NCBI RefSeq assembly: GCF_001460935.1
Contig: NZ_LN906597.1
Span: forward strand, 482,768 to 546,767
Length of the DNA: 64,000 nt
Reading direction: 5' to 3'
DNA from: Candidatus Ichthyocystis hellenicum
GTDB lineage: Bacteria; Pseudomonadota; Gammaproteobacteria; Burkholderiales; 2013Ark19i
In this document: one piece after another, positions 48,528 to 58,418 of the stretch
How the letters are laid out: each line of letters begins with the position of its first letter
Position numbering within the stretch: position 1 is the first letter of the stretch
Notes under the pieces: model-generated
Seen by the model: only the letters and a program-made list of their open reading frames with translations
What the model was told of the DNA's origin: nothing
Databases searched by the model: none
Translations under genes and position numbers: made by a program

Positions 48528-48708
48528 TGAGTTGCGTGAGAAGACAGAGGAAGAATTGCGGGAAGAGCTGGAGTCTCTGTTCAAGCTTCTTTTGTCTTTG
48601 AATATGAAGAAAGCTTTGGGATATTCTGGTTCTTTAGATGTTAGAACTGTTAGATGTGATATTGCTAGGGTTAAGTTAGTTTTGTCCGAGAGGGGAATTT
48701 CCGTTTAG
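48517..48708 (+). CDS. rpmC: 50S ribosomal protein L29
   Basis: L29 lies beside L23 at the tunnel exit. The 63-residue protein is two helices starting [17 protein letters not shown], with start codon GTG 48517. AGAAGGAG lies about 10 bases upstream inside rplP. Confidence 0.94.
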   Translation: MRASELREKTEEELREELESLFKLLLSLNMKKALGYSGSLDVRTVRCDIARVKLVLSERGISV

Positions 48709-48718
48709 GGGGTAGATT

Positions 48719-48994
48719 GTGTCTATGGAAAGTGTTGCTGTTTCTCCTACGGCTCGTTCCTTGATTGGTCGAGTTGTTAGTGACAAGATGATGAAGACTG
48801 TTATTGTTCTTGTGGAGCGTCGTGTTCGTCACGTTGTGTATGGCAAGATCGTTACTCGTTCCAAAAAGTACCATGTTAGGGATGATAGTTTTTCGGCAAA
48901 AGAAGGCGATGTTGTTGAGATATCTGAGTGTCGTCCTCTTGCAAAGACGGTTTCTTGGCGGGTTACTCGCTTGTTGGGTAAAGCTAGGCGGTAG
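48719..48994 (+). CDS. rpsQ: 30S ribosomal protein S17
   Basis: S17 is a primary 16S rRNA-binding protein with an OB fold. The 91-residue protein has [20 protein letters not shown] and [18 protein letters not shown]. The start is GTG 48719; an internal ATG two codons later is possible. It follows rpmC by 10 bases. Confidence 0.96.
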   Translation: MSMESVAVSPTARSLIGRVVSDKMMKTVIVLVERRVRHVVYGKIVTRSKKYHVRDDSFSAKEGDVVEISECRPLAKTVSWRVTRLLGKARR

Positions 48995-49016
48995 TTTTGA
49001 TTTATGGGGTTTTTTT

Positions 49017-49385
49017 ATGATTCAGTCTGAGTCGTTGCTTGGTGTTGCTGACAACACGGGGGCAAAGAAGGTTCTTTGCATAAAGGTTCTTGGCGGTTCT
49101 AAGCGTCGCTATGCTCGTGTTGGTGATATCATTAAGGTTAGTGTGAAGGATGCTGCTCCTCGCGGTCGTGTTAGCAAGGGTGATGTTTGTTTTGCGGTTG
49201 TCGTTCGTACTTCTCAGGCAGTGAGGCGCAATGATGGTTCATCGATTCGTTTTGATGATAATGCAGCTGTTTTGTTGAACTCCAAGTTGGAGCCCATAGG
49301 CACTCGTATATTTGGTCCGGTGACTAGAGAATTAAGAACGGAAAAGTTTATGAAGATAGTTTCTTTGGCTCCTGAAGTTATATAG
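49017..49385 (+). CDS. rplN: 50S ribosomal protein L14
   Basis: L14 sits at the subunit interface next to L19. The 122-residue protein starts [18 protein letters not shown] and has [20 protein letters not shown]. The reading frame is open upstream to 48804 across rpsQ, but that part is out of frame with rpsQ and not coding. It starts the spc-operon-like segment. Confidence 0.98.
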   Translation: MIQSESLLGVADNTGAKKVLCIKVLGGSKRRYARVGDIIKVSVKDAAPRGRVSKGDVCFAVVVRTSQAVRRNDGSSIRFDDNAAVLLNSKLEPIGTRIFGPVTRELRTEKFMKIVSLAPEVI

Positions 49386-49428
49386 ATTAGATGTTATATA
49401 GATTTGGATTCCAGAGCGGAGATTTTTT

Positions 49429-49743
49429 GTGAGAAAAATTATTAAGGGTGACACGGTTGTGGTAATATCTGGTTCCGCTAAGGGACGTAGGGGTGAGGTT
49501 TTGGCTGTGTTGGATGGCAAGAAGGTTTTGGTTCAAGGGGTTAATGTTTGTAAAAAACACATGAAGCCCAATCCTGCTAAGAATGAAATGGGTGGGATTA
49601 TTTCTAAAGAGATGCCGATAGACATTTCCAACGTTGCTCTTTTTTGTGAGCGAGACGGTCGTTCTTACCCTGTTGGTTTCGTTTTCTCTGAAGGTAAGAA
49701 AAAGAGAGTTTTCAAGATAGCTGGAGAACGTTTGCCAGTTTAA
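49429..49743 (+). CDS. rplX: 50S ribosomal protein L24
   Basis: L24 starts 50S assembly. The 104-residue protein has a KOW motif ([20 protein letters not shown]) and [11 protein letters not shown]. The start is GTG 49429 with GCGGAG upstream. It follows rplN by 43 bases. Confidence 0.97.
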   Translation: MRKIIKGDTVVVISGSAKGRRGEVLAVLDGKKVLVQGVNVCKKHMKPNPAKNEMGGIISKEMPIDISNVALFCERDGRSYPVGFVFSEGKKKRVFKIAGERLPV

Positions 49744-49778
49744 ATTTTTTGGAGTTGGATTTTTTTGGGGTTTTTGAT

Positions 49779-50318
49779 ATGTCTAGATTGATGAGACATT
49801 ACAGGGAGGAAGTTGTTCCGGCGCTTGTGAAGAAATTTTCTTACTCTGGAGTGATGGAAGTTCCGAGGATCGTCAAAATTACGCTGAACATGGGTGTTTC
49901 CGAGGCGGTTGCTGATAAGAAGGTTATTGAACATGCGGTTGGTGACATGTCCCGCATTGCTGGTCAGAAGCCTGTGGTTACGAAGGCAAAAAAATCCATA
50001 GCGACCTACAAGATAAGGCAAGGTCAGCCTATAGGTTGTATGGTTACTCTGCGTGGTTGTCGGATGTATGAATTTTTGGATCGTTTGGTGAGTGTTGCGT
50101 TGCCACGTGTTCGTGATTTTCGTGGGTTAAGTTCTCGCTCTTTTGATGGTCGGGGTAATTATTCTTTGGGTGTTAGGGAGCAGATCGTTTTTCCTGAAAT
50201 TGAGTATGATAAGATCGATGCGCTTAGGGGACTTGATATTTGCATTACTACTACGGCCAAGAGTGATGAAGAAGCTAGGGCTCTTCTAGATTGTTTTAAC
50301 TTTCCTTTTAGGTCTTGA
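49779..50318 (+). CDS. rplE: 50S ribosomal protein L5
   Basis: L5 binds 5S rRNA and contacts the 30S head. The 179-residue protein starts [20 protein letters not shown] and has KITLNMGV and [23 protein letters not shown] 49779 has GGGG upstream; the frame is open to 49749. rpsN follows within 5 bases. Confidence 0.97.
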   Translation: MSRLMRHYREEVVPALVKKFSYSGVMEVPRIVKITLNMGVSEAVADKKVIEHAVGDMSRIAGQKPVVTKAKKSIATYKIRQGQPIGCMVTLRGCRMYEFLDRLVSVALPRVRDFRGLSSRSFDGRGNYSLGVREQIVFPEIEYDKIDALRGLDICITTTAKSDEEARALLDCFNFPFRS

Positions 50319-50323
50319 TAGAA

Positions 50324-50629
50324 ATGGCAAAATTGTCTTTGAAAAATCGTGAGAAAAAACGTTCGGCTGTTGTTTCTCGCTACCTTGAAAAACGTCGTCT
50401 TTTGGCATCTCGTATTTCCGATCAAGCTTTGTCTTTGGAAGAGAGAATGCAAGCTCGATTGCAGCTTCAATCTTTACCTCGCAATTCTAGTCCTGTTAGG
50501 TTGAGACGGCGTTGTTTTTTGACTGGGCGTCCCCGTGGTGTTTTTCGTAAATTTGGTTTGTGTCGTAACAAATTGAGAGAAATGGCAGCTAGGGGTGAAA
50601 TACCTGGTCTTGTTAAGGCTAGTTGGTAA
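50324..50629 (+). CDS. rpsN: 30S ribosomal protein S14 (zinc-free form)
   Basis: S14 is a late 30S head protein. The 101-residue protein starts [14 protein letters not shown] and ends [10 protein letters not shown]. It lacks the CxxC pairs of the zinc form (only two isolated Cys), so it is the long C-minus type usual in proteobacteria. ATG 50324 begins 5 bases after the rplE stop codon. Confidence 0.97.
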   Translation: MAKLSLKNREKKRSAVVSRYLEKRRLLASRISDQALSLEERMQARLQLQSLPRNSSPVRLRRRCFLTGRPRGVFRKFGLCRNKLREMAARGEIPGLVKASW

Positions 50630-50646
50630 TTCTCTGGGGGATGATG

Positions 50647-51045
50647 ATGAGTTTAAGTGATCCTGTTGCGGATATGTTGACGAGGATTCGTAATGCCCAT
50701 ATGGCTAAGAAGTTGAGCGTTGAGGTAGTGTCTTCTCGTTTGATTAAGAGTATCGCCTCTGTTCTACTGGGAGATGGCTATATCGAGTCCTATGAGGCTT
50801 TTTCTCCCCGTAAGGGTGTTGAGTACCTGAGGATATTTTTGAAGTACTACGCAGGATTTCCGGTTATTAGTACGATATCTCGTGTTTCTCGCCCTGGTTT
50901 GCGGGCTTATGCTTCCAAGAGTTCTTTACCTGACGTGGTTAATGGGTTGGGTGTAGCTATAATGACTACTTCTAGTGGTGTTATGACTAACAAGGAAGCG
51001 AAAAAGAGAGGCATTGGTGGTGAAGTCATTTGCTTTGTTTCGTAG
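50647..51045 (+). CDS. rpsH: 30S ribosomal protein S8
   Basis: S8 binds 16S helix 21 and in enterobacteria represses the spc operon by binding near rplE. The 132-residue protein starts [17 protein letters not shown] and ends with the [19 protein letters not shown] region. Three ATG codons occur in a row (50641, 50644, 50647); the last matches the family start and has GGGGG upstream. Confidence 0.96.
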   Translation: MSLSDPVADMLTRIRNAHMAKKLSVEVVSSRLIKSIASVLLGDGYIESYEAFSPRKGVEYLRIFLKYYAGFPVISTISRVSRPGLRAYASKSSLPDVVNGLGVAIMTTSSGVMTNKEAKKRGIGGEVICFVS

Positions 51046-51076
51046 TTTATTTTCGATTTATTAGGGTTGGGATTTC

Positions 51077-51610
51077 ATGTCGAGGGTTGCTAAGAGTCCT
51101 ATTAAGTTGCCTGCCGGAGTTTCGGTTGAATTGACTGCCGGGAGTGTAGAGGTTAGGGGACCAGGTGGTGTGCTTAGGTTTTCCAGGTCTCATCTTGTTG
51201 AGGTTGTCTTGGAGGATGGGGTTCTAAGATTTAGGCCCTTGGGTGCTAGCAAGTTTGCTATCGCTCTGTCTGGTACCACCAGGGCTATTGTGAATAACAT
51301 GGTGATAGGTACCACAAAAGGTTTTGAGAAAAAGCTCGTTTTGTTCGGTACGGGGTATCGTGTATCCCTTCAGGGGAGTGCGTTGAATCTTTCTTTGGGC
51401 TATTCCCATCCTGTTATTTATGAAATTCCCCAGGGGATAGTTGCTAAGGTTTTGACGCCTACAGAGCTGATTGTTTCAGGAATAGATAAGCAGTTAGTTG
51501 GCTTGACGGCTGCTAATATTCGTTCTTTTCGATCTCCTGATCCTTATAAAGGCAAGGGTGTTCGTTATGCTGATGAAGTAGTTGTTTTGAAAGAAGTTAA
51601 GAAGAAGTGA
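51077..51610 (+). CDS. rplF: 50S ribosomal protein L6
   Basis: L6 lies near the GTPase centre. The 177-residue protein starts MSRVAKSPIKLPAGV and ends with the SPDPYKGKGVRYADEVV motif. Spacing to rpsH is 31 bases. Confidence 0.98.
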   Translation: MSRVAKSPIKLPAGVSVELTAGSVEVRGPGGVLRFSRSHLVEVVLEDGVLRFRPLGASKFAIALSGTTRAIVNNMVIGTTKGFEKKLVLFGTGYRVSLQGSALNLSLGYSHPVIYEIPQGIVAKVLTPTELIVSGIDKQLVGLTAANIRSFRSPDPYKGKGVRYADEVVVLKEVKKK

Positions 51611-51643
51611 TGGTGTTTGTGTGTTTTGCTTAGAGGGTTTTCT

Positions 51644-52003
51644 ATGGTCCTGAACAAGAGTAAAAGGCGGTTGGTGCGAGCTAGAGCTACTCGTGTTAGA
51701 ATTGTTCTCTCAGGTATGCCTCGGTTGAGTGTTTTTCGCTCCAACAAGCATATTTATGCTCAGCTTATATCTTCCTGCGGTACTTCAACTATAGCTAGTG
51801 CTTCTTCTTTGGATAAGTCTTTTAAGGATCGTTCTCCTGCTGCTTCTGGGATTGGGTCTGCGTCTCTGGTTGGTGTGCTCATTGCTGAGAAAGCTGTGGC
51901 AGCGGGTGTTACTGTGGTTGCGTTTGATCGCTCGGGTTACAAGTATCATGGTAAGGTTAAGGCTTTGGCTGATGCGGCCCGTTCTGCTGGTTTGACTTTT
52001 TGA
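51644..52003 (+). CDS. rplR: 50S ribosomal protein L18
   Basis: L18 binds 5S rRNA with L5. The 119-residue protein has RRLVRARATRVRIVLSG, RLSVFRSNKHIYAQ and C-terminal FDRSGYKYHGKVKALADAAR. ATG 51644 has TAGAGGG upstream; the frame is open to 51617 without support. Confidence 0.97.
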   Translation: MVLNKSKRRLVRARATRVRIVLSGMPRLSVFRSNKHIYAQLISSCGTSTIASASSLDKSFKDRSPAASGIGSASLVGVLIAEKAVAAGVTVVAFDRSGYKYHGKVKALADAARSAGLTF

Positions 52004-52018
52004 TTGGAGCTGGTTTGT

Positions 52019-52543
52019 ATGGCGGTTAGAGATAAGGGGCATAAAAAGTCCTCTGATGATAAGTCTGATTCTTTTCGTGAGAAGATGATTTCTGTCAATA
52101 GAGTTACTAAAGTTGTCAAAGGTGGTCGTATATTGAGTTTTGCTGCGCTTACCGTTGTTGGAGATGGGGACGGTGGTGTTGGTATTGGTAAAGGCAAAGC
52201 TAGGGAAGTTCCAGTTGCTGTCCAAAAAGCTATAAATGAAGCAAAAAGAAGCATGGTCAGGGTCCCTTTGAAAGATGGTACTTTGCAGCATGTTTTGAAG
52301 GGTAAGTATTGTGCTTCTCGTGTTGTTATGTTGCCTGCTCCGCAGGGATCTGGTGTTATTGCCGGTGGTGCTATGAGAGCTGTTTTTGAGGTGATGGGAG
52401 TTACAAATGTCATAGCTAAGTGCTATGGTTCCACCAATCCTTATAATGTAGTTCGTGCTACTGTTAACGCGTTAATCAATATGACTACTCCCTATGAAGT
52501 TGCGGCTAAGCGGGGAAAAACTGTTGAAGAGATATTGGAGTAG
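52019..52543 (+). CDS. rpsE: 30S ribosomal protein S5
   Basis: S5 helps decoding accuracy. The 174-residue protein has [19 protein letters not shown] and [20 protein letters not shown], and the C-terminal S5 domain. GGAG precedes ATG 52019. It follows rplR by 15 bases. Confidence 0.97.
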   Translation: MAVRDKGHKKSSDDKSDSFREKMISVNRVTKVVKGGRILSFAALTVVGDGDGGVGIGKGKAREVPVAVQKAINEAKRSMVRVPLKDGTLQHVLKGKYCASRVVMLPAPQGSGVIAGGAMRAVFEVMGVTNVIAKCYGSTNPYNVVRATVNALINMTTPYEVAAKRGKTVEEILE

Positions 52544-52548
52544 GTGGT

Positions 52549-52746
52549 ATGAGCACCAAAGAAAAGAAGTTATTGGTGAGGTTGGTTAGAAGTTTGATAG
52601 GTGTACGTTCTTCTCACAGGAGCACTGTTCGCTGTTTGGGCTTGAATAAGTTGGGTTCTTCTCGTGAGTTTTTGGATACCCCGACAGTTAGGGGTATGGT
52701 TGATCGTGTTTCTTATTTAGTTGACTGTAGCGAGTTTGAGGGTTAG
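52549..52746 (+). CDS. rpmD: 50S ribosomal protein L30
   Basis: The 65-residue protein has [20 protein letters not shown] and [16 protein letters not shown], as in bacterial L30. It begins 5 bases after rpsE, with GGTGG upstream. It is slightly longer than the usual 60 residues at the C terminus. Confidence 0.95.
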   Translation: MSTKEKKLLVRLVRSLIGVRSSHRSTVRCLGLNKLGSSREFLDTPTVRGMVDRVSYLVDCSEFEG

Positions 52747-52751
52747 TTAAA

Positions 52752-53180
52752 ATGTTTTTAAATCAGTTGAAGCCTGGCTGTGGTTCCAGGTCAGCTAAGA
52801 GGCGCGTTGGGCGTGGCATTGGTTCTGGTCTCGGTAAAACTTGTGGGCGTGGCCATAAAGGTCAGCATGCTAGGGCTGGTGGTTATCACAAAGTTGGGTT
52901 TGAGGGGGGGCAGATGCCTTTGCAGAGAAGGCTTCCCAAAAGAGGATTTAGGTCCCCGCAGTATTCTGCTAGGTTTCATGCTAGCTTACGCTTAACTCAG
53001 TTGGTGGCTTTTGCTGGAAGTGTTGTTGATATAAATTTTCTGAAGGAAGCTGGATTGATTTCTCCTTTGGTTAAGACGGTGAAGGTGTTTTTGGATGCTC
53101 CTGTCGGAGAGTATATCCAGTGCGATGGTCTTTTGTTGACAAGCGGTGTTCGTGCACATTTGGATTCTTTGAAGACTTAG
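52752..53180 (+). CDS. rplO: 50S ribosomal protein L15
   Basis: L15 is a late 50S assembly protein. The 142-residue protein has the Gly/Arg-rich N terminus [20 protein letters not shown] and [17 protein letters not shown]. It follows rpmD by 5 bases and precedes secY. Confidence 0.97.
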   Translation: MFLNQLKPGCGSRSAKRRVGRGIGSGLGKTCGRGHKGQHARAGGYHKVGFEGGQMPLQRRLPKRGFRSPQYSARFHASLRLTQLVAFAGSVVDINFLKEAGLISPLVKTVKVFLDAPVGEYIQCDGLLLTSGVRAHLDSLKT

Positions 53181-53211
53181 TTACTATTGTTGAATTTTTT
53201 TGGGATGTACC

Positions 53212-54510
53212 ATGGATGGCGTTCGTCGCTATGCTGATCTTAGGGGCAGGATACTTTTCTTGTTAGGTGCTTTGATTGTCTACAGGATAGGTGCTCATGT
53301 TCCTGTTCCCGGTATTGATGTTGCCAGGTTGTCTCATCTTTTCAAGAGTCAATCCCATGGTTTGTTGGCGATGTTTAATGTTTTTTCTGGAGGAGCTCTT
53401 CAGAGGTTTACGGTTTTTGCCTTGGGTATAGTTCCATACATATCGGCTTCTATTATTGTTCAGCTGTTGAGTGTTGCTGTTCCTCACCTTGATGCATTGA
53501 GGAAGGAAGGTGAGGTTGGTCGTCGGAAGATTACGCAGTACACCAGGTTTGCTACTGTTGGTTTGGGTTTTTTTCAGGGCGTAGGTATAGCAGTTGCCTT
53601 GGATGCTAATAATCTTTCTTTGAGGCCTGGTTTGTCTTTCGTTTTGATGACAGCGCTCACTCTGGTTTCTGGGACCATGTTTTTGATGTGGTTGGGAGAG
53701 CAGATAACCGAGAGGGGTTTGGGTAACGGTGTTTCCATAATTATTTTTGCTGGTATAGCATCGGGTCTTCCTAACTCGCTCAGCAAGTTGTTAACTATGG
53801 TACGTTTGGGGCAAATTTCTCCTCTTTTTGCTCTTTTTATCTGCTTCTTGGTATTTTTTGTAACTGCTGTTGTTGTTTTTGTCGAGCGTGGTCAAAGGCG
53901 TATTCCGGTTCAGTATGCTAAGAGGCAGTCGTCTGGTCAGGTCTATTCTGCCCAGTCTTCGCACTTGCCACTGAAGGTGAATATGAGTGGGGTGGTTCCG
54001 CCGTTGTTTGCTTCATCGGTGATTCTTTTTCCAACTACTTTGATATCTTGGTTTAGTTCTAGCCGGCATATTTACTGGTTGAGGGATTTGGCTTCGTCTC
54101 TCTCTCCTGGCCAGCCTTTACATTTCGTGGTTTATGGTGTTGCTGTTGTGTTTTTTTGTTTTTTTTACACGGCTCTTGTTTTTGATCCTAAGGAGACAGC
54201 TGACAATTTGAAAAGGGGGGGGGCTTTTGTTCCGGGGATTCGTCCTGGAGAGCACACAGCGCAGTATTTTGAGAAAGTGATTCTAAGGTTGACTCTTGTT
54301 GGCTCTGTGTACATTACTTTGGTTTGTTTGTTGCCTGAGTTTCTGAATATTAAGTGGGGAATTCCGTTTTATTTCGGAGGGACTTCTCTTTTGATAGTGG
54401 TTGTTGTGACCATGGATTTCATAGCTCAGCTTCAGGCCTATTTAATGACGCATCATTACGAGAGTTTGTTGAAAAAGTCTAATTTTAAGGGCGGCGCTTA
54501 CATGCGTTAG
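53212..54510 (+). CDS. secY: Preprotein translocase subunit SecY
   Basis: SecY is the ten-helix channel of the general secretion pathway. The 432-residue protein has PVPGIDVARL, FNVFSGGALQRFTVFALGI, GEQITERGLGNGVSIIIF and FVERGQRRIPVQYAKR. ATG 53212 has GGGA 6 bases upstream. A run of nine G residues (54215-54223) encodes Arg-Gly-Gly in NLKRGGAFVPGIRPG. The order rplO-secY-infA-rpmJ is standard for many betaproteobacteria. Confidence 0.98.
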   Translation: MDGVRRYADLRGRILFLLGALIVYRIGAHVPVPGIDVARLSHLFKSQSHGLLAMFNVFSGGALQRFTVFALGIVPYISASIIVQLLSVAVPHLDALRKEGEVGRRKITQYTRFATVGLGFFQGVGIAVALDANNLSLRPGLSFVLMTALTLVSGTMFLMWLGEQITERGLGNGVSIIIFAGIASGLPNSLSKLLTMVRLGQISPLFALFICFLVFFVTAVVVFVERGQRRIPVQYAKRQSSGQVYSAQSSHLPLKVNMSGVVPPLFASSVILFPTTLISWFSSSRHIYWLRDLASSLSPGQPLHFVVYGVAVVFFCFFYTALVFDPKETADNLKRGGAFVPGIRPGEHTAQYFEKVILRLTLVGSVYITLVCLLPEFLNIKWGIPFYFGGTSLLIVVVVTMDFIAQLQAYLMTHHYESLLKKSNFKGGAYMR

Positions 54511-54517
54511 TTTGTGA

Positions 54518-54736
54518 ATGGCTAAGGAAGATTTTATAGAGATGCAAGGCGAAGTTATTGAAACTTTGCCCAACGCAACCTTCAGGGTTAAGCTGGAGAA
54601 TGGTCACGTTGTTTTGGGCCATATTTCCGGGAAGATGAGGATGCACTACATAAGGATTCTTCCTGGGGACAAAGTTACTGTTCAACTTACTCCGTATGAC
54701 TTGACTCGTGCTAGAATTGTATTTCGTGTCAAGTAG
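54518..54736 (+). CDS. infA: Translation initiation factor IF-1
   Basis: IF-1 occupies the A site during initiation. The 72-residue OB-fold protein starts [19 protein letters not shown] and ends [12 protein letters not shown]. It begins 7 bases after secY with no clear SD, so coupling to secY translation is likely. Confidence 0.98.
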   Translation: MAKEDFIEMQGEVIETLPNATFRVKLENGHVVLGHISGKMRMHYIRILPGDKVTVQLTPYDLTRARIVFRVK

Positions 54737-54765
54737 TTGTATGGGGTTACTCTTGGGAGTTGTTT

Positions 54766-54879
54766 ATGAAGGTTAGAGCTTCTGTTAAGGCTATGTGTCG
54801 TCACTGTAAGTTTGTTAGACGGCGTGGTGTTTTGCGAATTATTTGTAAAGATGCTCGCCACAAGCAGCGTCAGGGTTGA
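54766..54879 (+). CDS. rpmJ: 50S ribosomal protein L36 (zinc form)
   Basis: Translation from ATG 54766 gives 37 residues, [16 protein letters not shown] to the TGA at 54877-54879. The zinc ligands Cys11, Cys14, Cys27 and His32 are all present, so this is the C-plus form. GGGAG precedes the start. It sits between infA and rpsM as usual. Confidence 0.97.
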   Translation: MKVRASVKAMCRHCKFVRRRGVLRIICKDARHKQRQG

Positions 54880-54894
54880 TGTTAGGATATTAGT

Positions 54895-55251
54895 ATGGCA
54901 CGTATAGCAGGGATTAATATACCGGGTAATAAGCATGTTTTTATTGCCTTGACTTCTATTTATGGGGTTGGTGTTTCCAGGGCTCGTTTGTTGTGTAGTT
55001 TGGCTGGAATTGATGAGTCTAAGAAAGTAAAAGACTTGATGGAGCACGAGCTCGGTAGTATACGGGAGCAATTGTCTAAATTTACAATTGAGGGAAGCTT
55101 GCGTCGAGAGGTTTCCATGAACATCAAGAGGTTGATGGATCTTTCGTGCTATCGAGGGTTGCGTCACAGGAAAGGTCTTCCCGTTCGAGGTCAAAGAACA
55201 AGGACGAATGCTAGGACTCGTAAGGGGCCTCGTCGTCAGATGCAGAAGTAA
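54895..55251 (+). CDS. rpsM: 30S ribosomal protein S13
   Basis: S13 contacts the 50S subunit and P-site tRNA. The 118-residue protein starts [20 protein letters not shown] and ends [21 protein letters not shown] in two parts. AGGA lies ahead of ATG 54895. It begins the alpha-operon part rpsM-rpsK-rpsD-rpoA-rplQ. Confidence 0.98.
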   Translation: MARIAGINIPGNKHVFIALTSIYGVGVSRARLLCSLAGIDESKKVKDLMEHELGSIREQLSKFTIEGSLRREVSMNIKRLMDLSCYRGLRHRKGLPVRGQRTRTNARTRKGPRRQMQK

Positions 55252-55280
55252 TATAATGTATGTGATCGGAATGTATCTAT

Positions 55281-55676
55281 ATGGTTAAGACAAGTGGTTC
55301 TTCAAAGGTTAAGAGGAAGGTTAAGAAAGCAGTTACGGACGGTATAGTTCACGTGCATGCTTCTTTTAATAACACAATTATTACTGTTGCTGATCGTCAG
55401 GGGAATGTTTTGAGTTGGTGTTCTTCTGGTGGGTCGGGTTTTAAGGGTTCTCGTAAGAGTACTCCTTTTGCTGCTCAGGTAGCTGCGGAGAAGGCAGGTC
55501 GTCAAGCCCAAGAGTTTGGTTTGAAAAATGTAGAAGTTCGGGTAAAAGGGCCTGGGCCTGGTAGAGAATCTGCTGTCAGGGCTTTGAATGCTGTTGGTTA
55601 CAAGATTACTGCGATTTCTGACGTGACTCCTATTCCTCATAATGGTTGTCGTCCGACGAAGCGTCGCAGAATTTAG
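55281..55676 (+). CDS. rpsK: 30S ribosomal protein S11
   Basis: S11 forms the platform. The 131-residue protein has [20 protein letters not shown] and [17 protein letters not shown], ending CRPTKRRRI. It follows rpsM by 29 bases and has only a weak SD. Confidence 0.98.
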   Translation: MVKTSGSSKVKRKVKKAVTDGIVHVHASFNNTIITVADRQGNVLSWCSSGGSGFKGSRKSTPFAAQVAAEKAGRQAQEFGLKNVEVRVKGPGPGRESAVRALNAVGYKITAISDVTPIPHNGCRPTKRRRI

Positions 55677-55690
55677 TCAGGGAGTTGGAT

Positions 55691-56317
55691 GTGGCTAGGT
55701 ATATAGGTCCTAAATGTCGCTTGTCTCGTAGGGAAGGCAAGGACTTGTTTCTTAAGAGTGCTCGTAGGTCTCTCGATAGCAAGTGTAAAAAGTTGGATGT
55801 TCGTCCAGGGCAGCATGGCTCTAAGCCTTCTCGACTTTCTGACTATGCATTGCAATTGAGGGAGAAGCAAAAGCTTCGTCGCATGTATTGTGTTCGTGAG
55901 AAGCAGTTCCGTAGGTATTTTGAGATGGCGCATGGTAAAAAGGGGAACACCGGCGAGCATTTGATCTCTTTTTTGGAATCTCGTTTAGATAATGTGGTTT
56001 ACAGAATGGGGTTTGCCTCGACTCGTGTTGAGGCACGTCAAGTGGTTTCCCATAAGGCGATTCTTGTTAATGGTAAGTCCGTTAATGTTCCTTCCTATCA
56101 AGTTAAGCCAAATGATGTTGTTTCGGTGCGTGATAAAGCCCGTAAGCAGGCTCGTATACATGAATCTATGGAGCTGTTGCTTTCTGGTGGGGGGATTCCT
56201 GAGTGGGTCTCAGTTGATGCCAAGAAGTTTGAGGGGATTTTTAAGTCTACTCCTGACAGGTCAGATATTTTGGCTGATGTTAATGAGCAGTTAGTTGTTG
56301 AGTTGTACTCAAGGTAG
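55691..56317 (+). CDS. rpsD: 30S ribosomal protein S4
   Basis: S4 starts 30S assembly and represses the alpha operon in many bacteria. The 208-residue protein has [20 protein letters not shown] and the S4 domain [20 protein letters not shown]. The start is GTG 55691 with GGAGTTG upstream. The reading frame is open into rpsK to 55646 but the longer start is not supported. Confidence 0.96.
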   Translation: MARYIGPKCRLSRREGKDLFLKSARRSLDSKCKKLDVRPGQHGSKPSRLSDYALQLREKQKLRRMYCVREKQFRRYFEMAHGKKGNTGEHLISFLESRLDNVVYRMGFASTRVEARQVVSHKAILVNGKSVNVPSYQVKPNDVVSVRDKARKQARIHESMELLLSGGGIPEWVSVDAKKFEGIFKSTPDRSDILADVNEQLVVELYSR

Positions 56318-56350
56318 ATTACTTCGATTGGTTGTGTCTAAGGAGTTTCC

Positions 56351-57331
56351 ATGCAAGATAGTGGTTTGCTGAAGCCAAGGATTGTGGAGGTGGTGATGCT
56401 CTCACCTACTAAGGGTAGAGTCACCATGGAGCCGTTTGAGCGGGGTTACGGCCATACTTTGGGCAATGCTCTTCGGCGAGTTCTTATTTCGTCTATGACG
56501 GGTTTTGCAGCTACGGAGGTTTCTATTTCGGGGGTATTACACGAGTATTCGACCATTGACGGTGTTCGTGAAGATGTCATTGACATATTGCTGAATTTGA
56601 AGGAAGTGGTTTTTAAGCTCCATTCTCGTAATGAGGCTGTCCTTTCAATTCGTAAGTCTGGGGAAGGTTATGTCACGGCATCTGACATAGAGCTTAGTCA
56701 TGATGTAACTGTGGTTAATAAGGACGCTGTTATCGCTAGCTTGAGTGCTGGTGGTAAATTAGAGATGCAGGTAAAGGTTGAGCGTGGTCGAGGTTACGTT
56801 CCCGCTTCTTTGCGTCGTCAGAAAGAAGAGGCTAAGAGGGTTGGAAAAATTTTGCTGGATGCCTCTTTTAGTCCTGTTAAAAAAGTTTCTTACTCTGTTG
56901 AGGCAGCGCGTGTCGAGCAGCGTACCGACCTCGACAAATTGATTCTTGAGATTGAGACCAATGGATCTATTAATCCCGACCAGGCTGTTCGTGAGGCGGC
57001 AAGAGTTCTTATTGATCAGTTGGCCACTTTTGCTGATTTAGAGGGTGCCAAGTCGGTTATGGAGGTTCCAAAAGTTCCGGCAATTGATCCTTTGTTGTTG
57101 CGTCCTGTGGATGATCTTGAACTGACGGTTCGTTCGGCTAATTGTTTGAAGGCTGAAAATATTTATTATATTGGTGATCTTGTTCAGAGAAGTGAGAATG
57201 AGCTTTTGCGCACTCCTAACCTGGGACGTAAGTCTCTTATGGAGATTAAGGAAGTTCTTGCCGATTATGGTCTGTCGCTAGGTATGAAGGTGGAGGCGTG
57301 GCCCCCGGTTGGCGTTAATAAGAGTGTATAG
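56351..57331 (+). CDS. rpoA: DNA-directed RNA polymerase subunit alpha
   Basis: The alpha dimer scaffolds RNA polymerase assembly and contacts promoters and activators. The 326-residue protein has the N-terminal domain ([20 protein letters not shown]) and the C-terminal domain ([20 protein letters not shown]) with the DNA-binding Arg. AAGGAG precedes ATG 56351. Confidence 0.99.
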   Translation: MQDSGLLKPRIVEVVMLSPTKGRVTMEPFERGYGHTLGNALRRVLISSMTGFAATEVSISGVLHEYSTIDGVREDVIDILLNLKEVVFKLHSRNEAVLSIRKSGEGYVTASDIELSHDVTVVNKDAVIASLSAGGKLEMQVKVERGRGYVPASLRRQKEEAKRVGKILLDASFSPVKKVSYSVEAARVEQRTDLDKLILEIETNGSINPDQAVREAARVLIDQLATFADLEGAKSVMEVPKVPAIDPLLLRPVDDLELTVRSANCLKAENIYYIGDLVQRSENELLRTPNLGRKSLMEIKEVLADYGLSLGMKVEAWPPVGVNKSV

Positions 57332-57359
57332 CTAATGTTTTGTCGGAGGGTGATTTTTT

Positions 57360-57731
57360 ATGCGGCACTGTAAGTCTAACAAGAAGTTGAATCGGACTAG
57401 TAGTCACAGGCGTGCGATGTTTCGCAATATGGCTTCTTCGCTACTTAATCATGAGCGTTTGGTAACAACTTTACCTAAAGCTAAGGAGCTTCGTAGAGTT
57501 GTAGAGCCTTTGATTACCAGGGGTAAGAAGGATACCTTGGGTAATCGTAGGTTGGTTTTTGACCGCCTTCGTGATCGTGATGTTGTCTGTAAGCTTTTTG
57601 GTGTGTTGGGACCTCGTTATCTTGATCGCCCTGGTGGGTATGTGAGAGTTTTAAAAAGAGGTTTTCGTAAAGGAGACGGGGCTCCTATGGCCTATGTTGA
57701 GCTTGTTGATTCTTCTGTTTCAGCCTCCTAG
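57360..57731 (+). CDS. rplQ: 50S ribosomal protein L17
   Basis: L17 ends the alpha operon. The 123-residue protein starts [20 protein letters not shown] and has [25 protein letters not shown] precedes ATG 57360. A small 5-bp hairpin (57735-57750, TTGCA/TGCAA) followed by TGTTTT lies just after it and could be a weak terminator. Confidence 0.98.
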   Translation: MRHCKSNKKLNRTSSHRRAMFRNMASSLLNHERLVTTLPKAKELRRVVEPLITRGKKDTLGNRRLVFDRLRDRDVVCKLFGVLGPRYLDRPGGYVRVLKRGFRKGDGAPMAYVELVDSSVSAS

Positions 57732-57773
57732 ATTTTGCATTCCACTGCAATGTTTTCCTTCTGAGGGGTGTCT

Positions 57774-58418
57774 ATGTTTACCGGTATAATATCCGGGGTT
57801 GGACGTGTGATTAGTGTTTGTCCAAAATCCTCAGGGGCTTCTGTATTCGTTGAATTATGCCGGGATCGTAGCTCCGGTTTTGATCTTTCCCTTGTTTCTG
57901 TCGGGGATAGTGTGTGTGTTTCTGGTGTTTGTTTGACCGTTGTTTCTGTTACAGATGCTGGCTGTGGTTTTGATGTGTCAGCGGAGACTTTGTCGTGCAC
58001 CTGCTTACTTGATGTGACCGGAGCGTTGGTTAATTTGGAAACCTCGTTGAGGCCCTCTTCGCTTGTAGGGGGGCATTTTGTTTATGGCCATGTCGATTGC
58101 GTTGGTAAGATAGTTGTGTGGCGCTCCGTTTGTGACTCCCAAGAAATGGTTGTTTCAATCCCCCCTTTATTTGCACCTTACATTGCTAGGAAGTGTTCCA
58201 TTGCTGTCGATGGAATCAGTTTGACTGTGAATGGTGTTGAGGATGGTGTTGAGGATGTACGTTTCAGTGTAAACTTGATTCCTCATACTCTTTCTCATAC
58301 AACGTCATCTAATTTTGATCTCTCTACGTCTGTTAATGTAGAAGTTGATATGATGGCTAGGTATGCCTCGCGTTGTGCTGAGGTATTTTTGAACTGTTCA
58401 AGAAATAACGGTGTTTGA
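57774..58418 (+). CDS. ribE: Riboflavin synthase alpha chain
   Basis: The enzyme dismutates two molecules of 6,7-dimethyl-8-ribityllumazine to riboflavin. The 214-residue protein has the tandem lumazine-binding fold: MFTGIISGVGRV and GGHFVYGHVDCVG in the first half, DGISLTVNGV in the second half. It begins 42 bases after rplQ, too close for an FMN riboswitch. Its stop overlaps the next start (TGATG), so the riboflavin genes are coupled. It appears to be read with the alpha operon. Confidence 0.94.
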   Translation: MFTGIISGVGRVISVCPKSSGASVFVELCRDRSSGFDLSLVSVGDSVCVSGVCLTVVSVTDAGCGFDVSAETLSCTCLLDVTGALVNLETSLRPSSLVGGHFVYGHVDCVGKIVVWRSVCDSQEMVVSIPPLFAPYIARKCSIAVDGISLTVNGVEDGVEDVRFSVNLIPHTLSHTTSSNFDLSTSVNVEVDMMARYASRCAEVFLNCSRNNGV

